Below, piece after piece: positions 1-10,953 of a stretch of 64,000 nt of DNA. Both the position numbers and the translations under genes were made by a program. The first letter of the stretch is position 1. Every line of letters begins with the position of its first letter. The notes beneath the pieces are model-generated. The model was not told the origin of the DNA. It did no database searches and saw only the letters and a list, made by a program, of their open reading frames with translations. Source of the stretch: Podocnemis expansa (Eukaryota > Chordata > Testudines > Podocnemididae); the NCBI GenBank assembly GCA_007922195.1, contig ML681997.1, positions 13,342,626-13,406,625 on the forward strand. Direction: 5' to 3'.

Positions 1-71
1 ACCATGCCTGGAACATGGGCATGGCAGGGACCCGTCACACCCCAGCTGTCCATGAAAGAAGCTGCCTGGAG

Positions 72-360
72 TAGGGTTACCAGATACCAAAGCCTGGAAA
101 GGAGGACAGGGAAGTACAAAAAGGATGACAACAGAGGACACATGGAGAAAATGTGGTATTAATGTAATATTCTTCTGGTTTTTAGGGGGCCCTGGAATGC
201 TTCCCCCTAAAATAGGGTGTTCTGGGGCATTCCAGCATACTTTAACCTCAGTAAGTAAAAGCCAGACAAAATCATGCATTTGTAAAATGCCTGCCAGACA
301 GAGGACATAAAGGTAAAAAGGAGGAAATGTCCTCCTTTTGCCTGATATCTGGTAACCCTG
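72..360. mobile_element. Non-autonomous hAT-like DNA transposon, family A
   Basis: The ends form an inverted repeat: TAGGGTTACCAGATA on the left and TATCTGGTAACCCTG on the right. The flanking octamers gcctggag (64-71) and gcccgtag (361-368) match at 6 of 8 positions, which fits an aged 8-bp hAT target-site duplication. The interior carries no protein. A related copy lies at 11907-12212 and a fragment near 28690-28815, recognised by the shared stretch around 'gggggccctggaatgct'. The hAT assignment is inferred from TSD length and terminal CA/TG-type ends. Confidence 0.7.
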
Positions 361-407
361 GCCCGTAGGGGCTTTCAGTGGCAGGACCCACAATTTCTAT
401 GGCATTG

Positions 408-487
408 CAGAGGGTGCTGCATGCCGCTCCGAATGGGCTCTTGTGCCACTGTCAGCACATGTGCCAGGGGTTGCCTATCTCTGCCAC
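408..487. mobile_element. hAT remnant, family B (right end)
   Basis: The segment 'gggtgctgcatgccgctccg' through 'gccaggggttgcctatct' matches the right end of the complete element at 53469-53952 over about 75 bases. Only the right terminus survives; I see no left end or TSD. Confidence 0.55.
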
Positions 488-559
488 TAACCCATTTCTA
501 AAGACTGAGACAGCCAAATCCACACACCTGAGGAACATTAGCTAGGTGGGCAAAATGCA

Positions 560-652
560 GCATATTCAAATAGTTTAAGATGGTACTTGGTCCTGCTGGG
601 ACTTGATGACCTCTCATGGTCCCCTCCAGTTTCTATGATTCTATGGATAAAA
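560..652 (+). mobile_element. CR1 LINE 3' end fragment
   Basis: The stretch 'tgatgacctctcatggtccc' followed by 'ccagtttctatgattctatg' is the characteristic CR1 3' terminus with its short ATTCTATG tail repeat. It is 5'-truncated to less than 100 bases, as is usual for CR1. The ORFs over it are chance. Confidence 0.7.
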
Positions 653-1048
653 ACGAAGGGCCGCATCTTCACCAGTCCACAACTGGATGCTCTTCGTCTG
701 CCCTGGGCATCCTCTTTGTATTGCCCACAAACTCTATGGTGTGACCTGAATTTCAAAGCCTCTCTCTGAGTATGTTGTTACATATTCCATGCAGCGTGAT
801 CAAATTGTTTGGGACTTTGCCTGAGGAAGAGCAGTTGGGCTGCTAAAACATGTTTTAAGGCAAGTGTGGCCAATAATTGTCTCAGTCAGTTGTTCCCGGG
901 TCATTGTAGACACTTTTTAATATGAATAGTGCAGTAAATTACAACACTATATTCTATTCCTTACACTCTGAATTGTTATATACTTACTGGTAGGAGCTCA
1001 ACACATTGACCAAGGTTTAAAAAAATAAGTGCCTAAAGTTAGGATCCT

Positions 1049-1115
1049 CTATCTCTATCTCTATCTCTATCTCTGTCTATATCTATATCTATATCTATAT
1101 CTATATCTATATCTT
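1049..1115. repeat. Microsatellite (ATCTCT)n / (ATCTAT)n
   Basis: About eleven hexamer units: ATCTCT units on the left give way to ATCTAT units on the right, a compound array in which one point mutation has spread. The flanking 1116-1480 is AT-rich unique-looking sequence with short CT runs near 1155. Confidence 0.95.
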
Positions 1116-1483
1116 GTATTAATTCTCTGTGTGTGTATAAATGAAGGCGTGTCCTCTCTCTCTCTTTGTCTCTCGGATACTCCTCTCTTAATACAGGTTT
1201 TGCAAACCTGCAAACTGAACTTTTGAACTAATTCATAGGCGATTTAAACACTCATTTCATTCATTTGGTAACTGGAGATTCATTTGGTTCCTGGAGATTA
1301 GGTGTTTATAAAGCCACCTTAATGCTAGGATGTTATGATTCATTGGGCATGCATAAAGTTGCAAAATATTTATCCACTGGGAAACGCTTGCCCGAGTAGC
1401 TTTTAACAGTTATTTCCTAGTTATCTGAATACTTCTTAAAGATATTTCCCATGGACGCAAGCTCGACTGCTTTATAAGAAGCA

Positions 1484-1870
1484 GGGCTGGATTAATGCAG
1501 GGACTTTAGGGGCTGCAGGCCCTGACCCCAGCCAGGCCAATATCAAGGCCCAAGAGGTGCCTGGGGCTGCCCACTCTTTTAGGCCCCCCATTATCTACCC
1601 CTGCTGTGGGGCATGGTCAGGGGCTCTGAGGTCCCAGCCTGCCCTGTGCAGGGGGGTGCAGGGGCCATGACGGGGTGGGGGGAGGTACAGGCCACCCTGC
1701 TGTGGGGAGATTGGGGGGGGGCACAGGCTGGCACTGCTCCAGGGGGACCTACAAGCTGATACTGCTGCTGGAGGCTGGAGGGGGCAGGCTAGAGGCAGCA
1801 GTACTCCTGCCCCAGCCAGGGATTTTCTCAACACCCCCATACACCGCCTATGAATTTCCCAACATGCCCC
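1484..1870. mobile_element. Partial hAT-like element, family C
   Basis: The left end 'cagggctggattaatgcagg' and the following 'actttaggggctgcaggccc' match, in inverted orientation, the right end of the complete element at 16300-16813. The right boundary is uncertain; I place it near 1870, where GC-rich sequence ends. No TSD could be recognised. Confidence 0.5.
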
Positions 1871-2405
1871 CAGTTGTCAGCTACTAACAGTGTTATACCA
1901 ATTCATTGAGCACCTCAACACCCTCTTACACCTTCCCCTACCCCACCCCCCCGCCCAATTTCAAGTCTTGGGGAAGCTGCGGCTGGCTAGGGAGCAAGCC
2001 AGCGAGCACATGGGCTGGGCAGGCAGGCTGAAGGTGAGTGGTAGCAGCTTGCCTCTCAGGCTGCCTGGGCCCCACAGCCCCCCCAAAGTGGTGGGCTGTT
2101 GCTGCTCACCTTCAGCCTGCCTGGCCCACCTCTAGGCTGGCTGGTTTGCTCCCTAGCCAGCCTGGGAGTCGGTCAGGAGTCCTGTTGCCTCTGACCCTCC
2201 ATCCCATCTCCAGCAGCAGCACCAGCTTGTGGGTCCGCCAATCAGCAGCACCAGCCTGTGGCCCCCTCAGCTCCCCCTACAGCAGTGTGGCCTGTGGTTC
2301 CCCCAAATCTCCCCGCCCCCCACCCCACAGCCGTAGGCCCAATGCAGTGCCGGCCACAGACCCCCTCCTCCAAGTCCTTACCCAAGAAAGTTGCACTGCT
2401 GTACC
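1871..2405. other. GC-rich non-coding stretch
   Basis: A C- and G-rich stretch with repeated ccc/ggctgg words, reminiscent of the interiors of the hAT elements nearby. No protein homology is recognisable in the frames over it. It may be a further decayed hAT interior, but I cannot find matching ends. Confidence 0.3.
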
Positions 2406-2949
2406 TCAAACTGGTTTTTAAACCTATTTAGATAATCTGGTGCAAACCCTTGTGTAGCCACCCATTTTTTTGGTTTAAGAATGGCTTAATTTGGTTTAGT
2501 CTAAACTTGTTCCTATTTGATTTAAATTAAACCAAAGGACACCTTTTCTGAAATCAAAATAAGAGTGACCACTTTACTTCCAGGGCACCGTTGATATGTG
2601 TAGATCTAAAGAGTCTGGGCTGATTCCTGCATGGCGATGAGCAAGTCCTAGACTTATTGACCATCTTCAAGCTTCTTCACACTTTAAAGGATAGAGCCTT
2701 TATTGTTTATATTAAAAACAAAATTACCCAGACTTTATTTTATCCAGAGGGCCCCCACATCACCTCCTTTTCCCTGAGAAAGTTTCCATGGAACCTGAAT
2801 GCTTCCATTTCTTTGTTGAATGGCTCTTGTGAGTATGGACTGTTCACAAACACCCCATCCACTGATGTCTCCTCATTTTGTCTTTGATCTTCACGAGTTA
2901 GTTGGCAGAAGAAAATTATCATGTAAGGTGTTATTTCTGTTAAAGTTGA

Positions 2950-3050
2950 CAAAGCCCTAGCAGGGATGATTTAGCTGGAGTTCATCCTGTTTGAGCAGGA
3001 GGCTGGACTATGTGACCTCCTGAGGTCTTTTCCAACCCTAACCTTCTTTT
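2950..3050 (+). mobile_element. CR1 LINE 3' end fragment
   Basis: The run from 'gcagggatgatttagctgga' through 'ggctggactatgtgacctcc' to 'tttccaaccctaacct' is the CR1 3' terminal consensus in sense orientation. It abuts an antisense CR1 piece at 3062, so the two form a tail-to-tail pair from separate insertions or an inversion. Confidence 0.75.
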
Positions 3051-3061
3051 TCTTGGGAAAA

Positions 3062-3320
3062 ACTCATCAACTTTAAACTGCACATTAAAAACCACATCCC
3101 TAGGTAACCCCTCCAAATGCTTCACCACTGTTCTAGTGAAAAAGCTTTTCCTAAAATCGAACCTAGATCTACCTCACTGCCGCTCTAGATCATTGTGCCT
3201 AGTTCTGTCATCTAGTTCCACTAAGAACAGCTTAGTTTCATCCTTCTGCTCCTTTCAGATGGTTAAAGGCTACTATCAAATCACCCCTCGTTCTTCTCTT
3301 CTGAAGACTAAATAAGCCTA
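3062..3320 (-). mobile_element. CR1 LINE fragment, antisense
   Basis: Words such as 'ccaaatgcttcaccactgtt', 'ttcctaaaatcgaacctaga' and 'ctactatcaaatcacccctc' are the reverse complement of the CR1 ORF2 C-terminal coding region and 3' UTR. Stops and indels interrupt every frame, so this is a dead fragment. Confidence 0.75.
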
Positions 3321-4765
3321 AAAGTATGGGGGCTCTGGAGAATCAAGAGGATTCCTCCACCCCCATCACAGCACTCATCACAAAAATCAAAGTCTACATT
3401 TTCAAGGTCAAAATCTTGCATGAATGAAGTGGGGGTCTAGAGGACGAAGGGAGGGAACAGACCAAAGGGTAAATAAGTGTCCTGTTATTTCTCAAAATAT
3501 CCATTGTACAATTAGGAGTGAAATAGTACAACTGATTATATGAATGAAATGCTCAGGTGTCAACTGATAACATACAATATTCAAGTACAGACAGCGAAAT
3601 ATGTGAGCTAGGTCTGAGTATTAACTGTAAATCTCTTTCCCAGAGACACTCATCTCATTAATGACACCAAGTAGTTCTAAAGGTATATTGCCTACCCAGA
3701 TTCCTACAGAAGAATTGTTCTTAACAGGCAGTTATGAAATAAAATATTGGCTTGGCCTGATTTTTTGCCAAACATGTTTCAGCAGGATTTCAAACAACTA
3801 AGATTTGTGGAAACCACCCACATTTTGGCAACACAAACAGAACCAAGACTGAGATAAACACAAAAGAATTCCCAAGCAATTAATTTCAGAGGTAAGGTAC
3901 AAGATAAAATAAAAGGCACCTGCTTGGAGATGGCTTAGACTGGGCTGAATGTAGGGTACCTTCCAACTCCCAGCTATTTTAATCTGTGCTACTAATTGGT
4001 CATCAAAGACTTTTTTAGCCTAATATAGACAAGGCTTTCATTTTGGAGGTGATATTAGGTGCTGTCAGATGGCTGGGCCTGTATTTTTTTAGTTACAGGT
4101 GTAAATATTCAAAACAAGACAACCTGCATGTAGGTTCAAGACAGCCTGCATGTAGGATTTTCCAGAGGGGAGAAGAAGAGAGGTGGAACACCACCGAGTT
4201 GACACACTAGGGAATGAATGAGAGATGGCCAGGCTTAAAAGCTGTGTAGCATGTGTACAATATGAACTAGAGCCAAGCTTTTAAGCTGGGAGCTGGAACT
4301 GATCCATATCTTCTGTGGCTCAGGTACTGAGTAAGACGATGGACGCACGTAGTACATGCTGGACAGTGGGTTATACAAATAACATTGCTTGGTACATCAG
4401 TGACTTGCATTAAGGCTCATATCCATATTTATGTGCCTAACTCCCATGGGAATTAGGCATCTAAATGCCTGTGGAGATGTGGGCCTAAGATACTATGCGT
4501 ATGTGTATATAGCATAGTATAAAAACCTGAACAGAACAAGGGGAAAGATAGGCAGCTGCTTGTACCTTTGAGTCAGGTGATTAGCCCAGCATCTAACTAT
4601 TCATGTAGGTACCTTTGAAGTTGCTCTAGTTTGTATACCTTTCACGGGTTGCCCTGTGATCTTATTTAGGGATTTGGATCAGGGCAGCTCCATCGCTGGT
4701 GACTGTAATGATGATGAATCCGAGAGGAAAAGAACAGCTTGTTGTGTATTATTCTCTTAACCTCT
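3321..4765. other. Gene-free stretch, mostly unique-looking
   Basis: I see no gene here. Near 3935-3975 there is a weak CR1-like tail. Near 4415-4495 there is a dispersed ancient-repeat motif 'gcctaactcccatgggaatt' followed by 'aggcatctaaatgcc', a self-complementary phrase common in reptile genomes. At 4117-4160 'caacctgcatgtagg' is tandemly duplicated (about 27-bp period). Confidence 0.4.
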
Positions 4766-4767
4766 AG

Positions 4768-4838
4768 TGGTACGTCTACACTGCAGCCTTAGCTTGACTT
4801 AAAGGAGGCAGGCCATAAGTTTGACACCCCTGGTTTAA
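4768..4838. mobile_element. Fused remnants of a Harbinger terminus and a hAT terminus
   Basis: 'ggtacgtctacactgcagcc' resembles a degenerate Harbinger terminus, and 'ggccataagtttgacacccctg' resembles the right end of a hAT element. Neither has a partner end or TSD, so this is a weak call. Confidence 0.35.
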
Positions 4839-5186
4839 ACACTAAATACTAAGAGCCTGACTTACAGACATCAAGGGCTCCTCAAATTCCAACCATCAGT
4901 GAGAACTGTGGGTGCTGAAAAATCCAGTCCTATGTGTTTTGGGGTGTGGCTGCCTGAGATACGCCTGTTGTTTAGAGGAAGTGCTCAAGTGTGGCTGAAG
5001 GATACGTGAAGTTTGGTTTCCACTCAGGATTTCTCCAATCTGAAACACACAGCCTCACTTAGATTCCCCTCCCGCTGCTTTATGGAGCCCATCTTTGGTC
5101 TCTGAATATTTAGAGGGAGAGGAAGTGCTATGTCCATTTACTGTATTCAGAAGGCAATCGGTGAGAGCTGAGTATGCTCCAAGATT

Positions 5187-6135
5187 CATAGAATTATAGA
5201 ACATTACAATTGGAAAGGCCCTCGGGAGGTCATCTAGTCCAATACCCTGCTCAAAGCAGGATGAAGCCCAGCTGACTGACCCTACCCAGGGCTTTGTCAA
5301 GGGGGGCTCTTAAAAACCTTTAAAGATGGAGATTCCACCACCTCCCTAGTAACCGTTCCAGTGCTTCGCCACCTTCCTAGCAAAAAAAGGTTTTCCTAAT
5401 GTCAAACCTAGACCTCCTGCACTGCAAATTAAGACAACTGCTCCTGGTTGTGTCATCTATTAATCGTGAGAACAGCCTAACTCCATTCTCCCTGGAACCC
5501 CTGTTCAGGTAGTTGAAGGGTGCTACGAAAGCCCCCCTCATTCTTCTTGTCCACAGACTAAACAAAAACGTAGTTCCCTCACCTTCCCCTCACAAGTCAT
5601 TTTCTCTAGCCCCCTAATTAGTTTCATTGCCCTTTAGACTTTACATTTCCTGTACATCCTTTCTAGGGGAGTTGGGGTGGCGGGGTGCCCAGAACTGGAC
5701 ACAGTACAACTTATGTGGCCTAGCCAGTGGCCGAATAGACACTTCCCTTGATCTTCTGGCAGTGCTCCTGCTAATGCAGCCCAATATGCCTGTACGCCTC
5801 CTGGCAATATGGACACACTGTTGACTCATATCCAGCTTCTTGCCCACTGTTACCCCAAGGTCCTTTCCTACAGAACCGCTGCCTAGCTAGCTGACCCCCA
5901 GTCTGCAGCCGTGCTTGGAACTCTGCCCTTCGAAGTGCAGACTCCACACTTGTCCCTGTTAATTCTCCCCAGATTTCTTTTCGGCAGTCCTCCAATTTGT
6001 CTAGTCCATCGATCCTATCCCCACCATATCTGCCACTTCTCTCAAGCTTAGTGTTAGCTGCACACTTGCTGAGGCTGCGAACCACTCCGTTCTCCACATC
6101 ATTACTGTCCATCTCTTCTAAAGAAAAGAAGACAC
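5187..6135 (-). mobile_element. CR1 LINE 3' portion, antisense
   Basis: Reading on the minus strand, the element ends at 5187 with the tail 'attcatagaattatagaac', followed by the 'ggaggtcatctagtccaata' block that marks CR1 3' ends. The region 5310-6130 is antisense to the ORF2 C-terminus and upstream sequence. It is about 0.95 kb, longer than the other CR1 3' fragments here, but frames are broken by several indels. A 6-exon-like pattern of open frames over it has no coding meaning. Confidence 0.8.
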
Positions 6136-7337
6136 CTACATTTGCTGTTCCTGAGTGTTTCCACTGTTCAAGCCTCAAAAGAAGACAGGTCATGGCCAGA
6201 TAAGCTCCTTCATTCACGCCAGTCGCAGGGACGCTAATCTGAGTTCCAGAGCGCTTGAGGTGCAAATGGGCATGAGATCATCCTCAGTGATGACTTTGTG
6301 CCTAAATGTATCACTTCCTGTTGGCCCCTGAGGAAATGGGGTGCTGGAGGTGGGGATTTAGGATGACATCTGTGGCAGGCAATCTGCATTTGGAGGTGTC
6401 ACAACGGTCTTTTACAGACGATTGTGTGACACTGGCTCTTCTTTGCCTCAGGATGTGTTTTGAAATGAGGAGCCAGATTTTGAGGTGACGGTGAGGAGCA
6501 CTCAGTGGTGACGGTGAGGAGCACTCAAGAGGGAAGGGCGCAAACATGGCCTTAAATTAACTTTGTGCACCTCTGTTCCTGGGTTTCTCCACACAGTGCT
6601 GGCCCTCCTGCAAGCAAGACTGGAAGGTGTCAAAGATGCACCAGAGGGCAGTGACTGGGGGTACATCTGCATTGCAGCAGGCAGCTGTCATTCATAGCTC
6701 AGGCAGATGTACACACTGTAGTTCTGCTCGAGCCAACATCCAAGAAGAACAGAGTGGCTGCAGCAGCCACCTGGGAGCTACAAACACAACTGCTGTGCCA
6801 CCCTACCTTGGGACAGCAGCTGAGTACCACGGGAGCACAGGTTGTCTCATTTAAGTCTTTTCTCTAGTCACAACCTGCTGCAGTGGTGGAGCCAAAGTAG
6901 ACTTGATATGGCAGGTCTATGCTAGTTGAGGAACCCATTATTCGGGGGAGAGCATCTGGGACTGGTACGGCAACTTTGTGCCACTGAAGCAGAGAAGAGC
7001 CTGGTGTGTGACCCTGCCAGCAGGTTCGGAGATTTGAGGATCTTGGGGGACAACCACTGCACCCGTGGGGTATGGGGTGGATTCGGGGTACACTTTATTA
7101 AAATGAGTATAGGGTAATGTGAGCGGTGGTTGGTGTATGTCATGTTTGTCACAGTGGTTTCTGTGAAGTGTTGGGGAGTACTTAACTTTCGAGAGTGGGG
7201 GCAGGTTGGGAACAATGGGGTTCTTCAACTAACCTACTAACACTATAGCCCTACTCACTATAACCTAAAAGGTACTTTAATACACTATAAGAAAAAGGGG
7301 CTGCAGCACAGAATTAGCATGTGGGCGTGTCAGAAAA
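6136..7337. other. Gene-free stretch
   Basis: No gene recognised. A 20-base phrase 'gtgacggtgaggagcactca' occurs twice in tandem at 6485 and 6508 (23-bp period). The rest looks unique and moderately AT-rich. Confidence 0.45.
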
Positions 7338-8135
7338 AAGTGGAAGCGGGCAGGGGAGCGGGAGAAGCAAAGAAGGTTAGTGAGGGGCTCAAAGGAGAGG
7401 AAAGGCGAGTGGGAAGGGACTCAGGGGAATGAGATGGGGATGCACAGGGGCTCGGAGCAATGGGAAAAGTGTGGGGGGGCTGAGCAGAAGCTTGGGGGTT
7501 TGAGAGGGAGACTGGGGGGGTTGAGTGTGGGGGTATGGGCAATGGGGAGAAGCAGGAGGGGCTGAAAGGGGATTCAGGGGTTTGCGAGGGAGGCAGAGGG
7601 GGGTAAAATGGCAGGGAAGGGAGCAGTGGCAGAAGAAAAGGGGGAGAGAGAGAAAGGAGGAGGAGGAGGAGGAGGAGAAGCAGAGGCAGAAGGAGTGCAG
7701 TGGTGGGGAACAGGGAAGTGGCAGGCGATGGCAAGGGGGTGTGCGGCAGCAGGGGAGCCAGAGGCAGCTGCCGGCAAGTGGCGGCAGTAAAGAGGAGCTG
7801 GCAAGAGCCACGGGAGAGTGGTGGCAGTAACAGGGAGCTGGTGGGGCTGTGGAAAGCGGTGGAGCCGGCAGAAGCAGCAGAAAAAGTGGTGGTGAACCAG
7901 GAGGGCTGGCGGGCAGCTGGGGGAAAGCAGTGGCAGGGGCCGCAGGGAAGCAAAGATTTCAGGGGGCTAGAGGGGGGGTGAGATGGAGAGGCGGCGAGCC
8001 TGGGGGAAGGAGGAGAAGCGGGGAGGTGGTGAAAAGGGGGTTGCAGGGGAAGGAGGGACTGCGGGAAAGGGAACTGGGTACAGCAGTGAACTTGGGGCAC
8101 ACGGGGGGGTTCAAGAAATAAAGAGGGGACAAGTA
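7338..8135. repeat. Long purine-rich (G+A) tract with (AGG)n core
   Basis: For about 800 bases the plus strand is dominated by G and A, with a short (AGG)n run at about 7655-7677 and many GGGG runs. The minus strand is therefore C/T-rich, which produces an artefactual 256-codon open frame of P, S and L. Strand asymmetry of this length can favour triplex or G-quadruplex structure; that is an inference. Confidence 0.75.
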
Positions 8136-8150
8136 AAGTTCAAACAGAAG

Positions 8151-8940
8151 AAATTTATTTAAGTTGGGGAAGTTATGGAGGGGAGGGCAAAAGCAACTTA
8201 TCCAAACAATTCTAAAGGCTACAAACTAAAGGAAAACGATCTTAACAGCTAACTCAAGTCTTCTGAGGCTACCAATTAACTTTACACAATGTTGCAACAC
8301 ACAATGATACGTCTAACACCAGTTCAAACAGTTCAGAGAAGAGACGTATACTAAGTAACACAGAGTAGCAGCAGGCCATTACAGACAGGGGAGCTCCTTT
8401 AACAACACAGAATGAAGCAGTCAGTAAAAAGAGGAAAACAAAAGATACATGCGAGCCTGTAACGCTGGGGAAAAACAGTACCAAAGCGGTGGTAGAATAA
8501 ATTTAATCTTTAAAGAAGGACTACAGGGCAAACTCTTACCACTCCTATTAGCAGCAGGGGCAACAGCATCACAGGTGGAGGGAGAGACTCGTATTCAGCC
8601 GGCAGCAGTGGGAACTTGTGGATACGCTCTGGGGGGGACTCGTGAGCGGAGGAGGTCCGTCTGGGTGATCAGGCCAGGTGAGATGTTGAAAACCGTCCTG
8701 CCTGAGCACCCCAGAACCTCAGCTTTTAAAGACTGTTTCCCGCCTTTCCCTGATTACAGAGAATGTGGGGAACAATGGGGGTATGAGTCATGCCCTGCAG
8801 GACCTTGCAGTTAGGCAGAGCCCACCTACACCAAGCCCTGAAAAAACAATGGGCCCCCAGGGTGGTAACGGCCATCCAGTTGAGTTCAAGGGGGCCATCT
8901 AGTTAAGGTGAAGGGGCCATCTGTTCGCTTAATTTAGTGA
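8151..8940 (-). promoter_or_regulatory. Promoter-like block, possible LTR fragment, minus strand
   Basis: Read on the minus strand, this block has three imperfect 23-bp-spaced copies of a 'ggccatct' phrase (8867-8935), then a TATA-like TTTAAAAG (about 8727-8734), then a GTAAGAG donor-like site near 8534-8540, and finally an AATAAA near 8151-8156. That order resembles retroviral U3-R-U5. I could not find TG...CA ends or a TSD, so this is tentative. No protein is encoded. Confidence 0.3.
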
Positions 8941-9039
8941 TGGCCCGGGAGTGAAGTAGCTGGGGATATGATCCAAGGCATTTCATGCTGGGGGTGGGAA
9001 ATGTCCTGTTTGCATATTTTCATTAAAACTCCCCACTAA

Positions 9040-9180
9040 CACTGGATCAGTATTATCTAGTTCAAGTAATTGTATTACCATAGCACCCAATCTTGGGCTA
9101 GCACTGCCTTGCGCTCGGCACTGTACAGGCACAAAAAGACAATTCCCACCCCCCAGAACACGTACAATGTCTGTAAGTCT
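9040..9180. repeat. Ancient dispersed repeat fragment
   Basis: The segment around 'gggctagcactgccttgcgc' and 'ggcactgtacaggcacaaaa' resembles a 3' segment of an old amniote interspersed repeat often found in turtles and crocodilians. I do not know its family name with confidence. Confidence 0.4.
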
Positions 9181-9819
9181 CCTGGTTAACCGCAGGGGGC
9201 TGGGCCTTTTCTTTGTTGGGTTTTGAACTCCAGCATCAGTTAGGCTTGATGTCCACTTGAACAGAATTAAAAAGGTCCCAGTAGTCAGAGGATCCTGATT
9301 CAATTAACACGTTTAAACCAGAGCCACTTTTTTGGGTTACACCAGTGTAAGGCTGGTAGAAGCATGATCAGAATCGGGTGTGGTATCTGTTTATTAACTG
9401 AACTTGGAAACAACTGGGTGTTGGCTGTGTTGTAGCAATGTTAGTCCCAGGATATTATAGAACTGTTCTCCAGCTCCATGTTTACCTTGAGATAAGAATA
9501 ACACTCAAACAGGGCCAGAATTATATAGTGCTAAATAGAATTAGCTAATTATCCTACCCCAAAAAAGAACTCACTCACAAGAACAAATAAATTCATGCCA
9601 TAATCTCATGACTGACCTTCTGAGCAATGAAACTAATTTTTCATTTTGACAAGACAGCTGCTGATATGTGAAAGTCATGGGATTGGCCATTCTGAAACAC
9701 TCTGTGTTTCTGAGATGGGCTTACACTGAAGGGATCTGATCGAACGCACCAGAGAATATATCTGTGCTCTCATCAACAGGACAGAGAGTTCTGTGTTACA
9801 CACCTTTTAATACCTCGGG

Positions 9820-10448
9820 CAGGGGTTGCCAACCTTTTTAAGGGTGGGGATCTGCTCTGCAGGGGGAAGGAAGCCCGCAGCCCCCTTGGGTGAGTGAAGC
9901 AGGAAAAGTGGCTCATGTGGGGCCAGAATGTGGCCTACTGCTCCCTACGGCCATGGCATCCCTCCCAGAGGCCGGGAGCCACCGCGGCTGTGGCCCCCTG
10001 CCGTTGTCCTGGGAGCTGCCATGGCCATGGCCCCCTTCTCCCGGGCTGCCGCGGCCATGGTGCCTCTCTCGTGGGCAGGAAGCCGCCATGGCCGTGGCCC
10101 CCTGCCCTTGCCTGGGAAGCAGGGAGCTACCGCGGCCGTGGGCCCCCTCCCCACTGGTTCGCCTCTCCAACCCCCCCCCCATGGTCCCTTCTCTCCCCAC
10201 CTGGCCACTGGAGTGGGGGCACCTGGCTGCCCCCCAGGCTGCTCTGAGCATGCTCTGCATGCTCAGGGCTGGAGTTTTAAAAACTCCCAGCCCGGGGGAA
10301 GCTCCTTGCGGGGTGGCTGGAAGCCTGGGTCTCTCTGGCAACTGGAGACTCCAGTGCTTCCAGCCCCAGCTCCTAGCCTGTCCGCAGACCCCCTGGAGCC
10401 ACGCTGCGGCCCACCAGGGGTCTGCGGCCCACAGGTTGGGAGCCACTG
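9820..10448. mobile_element. Non-autonomous hAT-like element with GC-rich interior
   Basis: The left end CAGGGGTTGCCAACC and right end GGTTGGGAGCCACTG form an inverted repeat. Flanking octamers acctcggg (9812-9819) and acctaggg (10449-10456) agree at 7 of 8 positions, giving a convincing hAT TSD. The interior has recurring 'gccatggcc' words and a palindrome at 10271-10288 related to one in the elements at 12738 and 39396. Overlapping open frames on both strands of 190 codons or fewer reflect GC bias. Confidence 0.85.
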
Positions 10449-10659
10449 ACCTAGGGGACCTTCCATCACGCTAGGGTGGGGCATGGTGTTTCGCCACCAC
10501 TGCAGTTCAACTTAAGCCCTCATTTTAAAGGTTTAAAGGAGATTTGAGTGGGGAATAGGCCCATTGAAATGTCTGTACAGCCCACAGGAAAAGCCTCCCA
10601 ATGGGGTCACCAGAAGCTTGCTTTAGACTCTAAAAATAGCTGTGTAGACTGCACTTAAA

Positions 10660-10865
10660 TGCACCCACAAGAGCCATTGTTTCAAAACGGCTTAAACCCC
10701 TTCCATTTCGAAATGATGGTTATTTTGAAATGACTCATTTCGAAATAACGCCGTTGGAACATGCTGTTTTGAAACGACTGTTATTTTGAAACGAGTCATT
10801 TCGAAATAACCGTCGTCCGGACATGTTATTTAGAAACAAGCGTTGTTTTGAAATAACAGTCTGAC
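10660..10865. repeat. Left subterminal inverted region of the Harbinger element
   Basis: Contains repeated TCATTTCGAAATAAC, GTTATTTTGAAA and related words. It pairs with the right-hand subterminal region and matches, inverted, the right ends of the elements at 26457-27402 and 63167-64000. Confidence 0.75.
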
Positions 10866-10953
10866 CTTCTTCCCAGGGTGCACAGCACCCAGGGGAAACA
10901 GGAAGTTCCTGCCTGGGCATGCCTGCCAGTGTGGCCAGAGGCTTCTGCAAGCA

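Noticed and set aside
7330..8100. 256-codon open frame on the minus strand, rich in Pro, Ser and Leu
   Set aside because: It is the complement of the purine-rich tract; all frames on that strand are open and the residues follow base composition, with no domain.
9890..10474. Overlapping open frames of up to 194 codons on both strands
   Set aside because: They lie within a TSD-bounded, GC-rich hAT element; open frames on both strands at once indicate composition, not coding.
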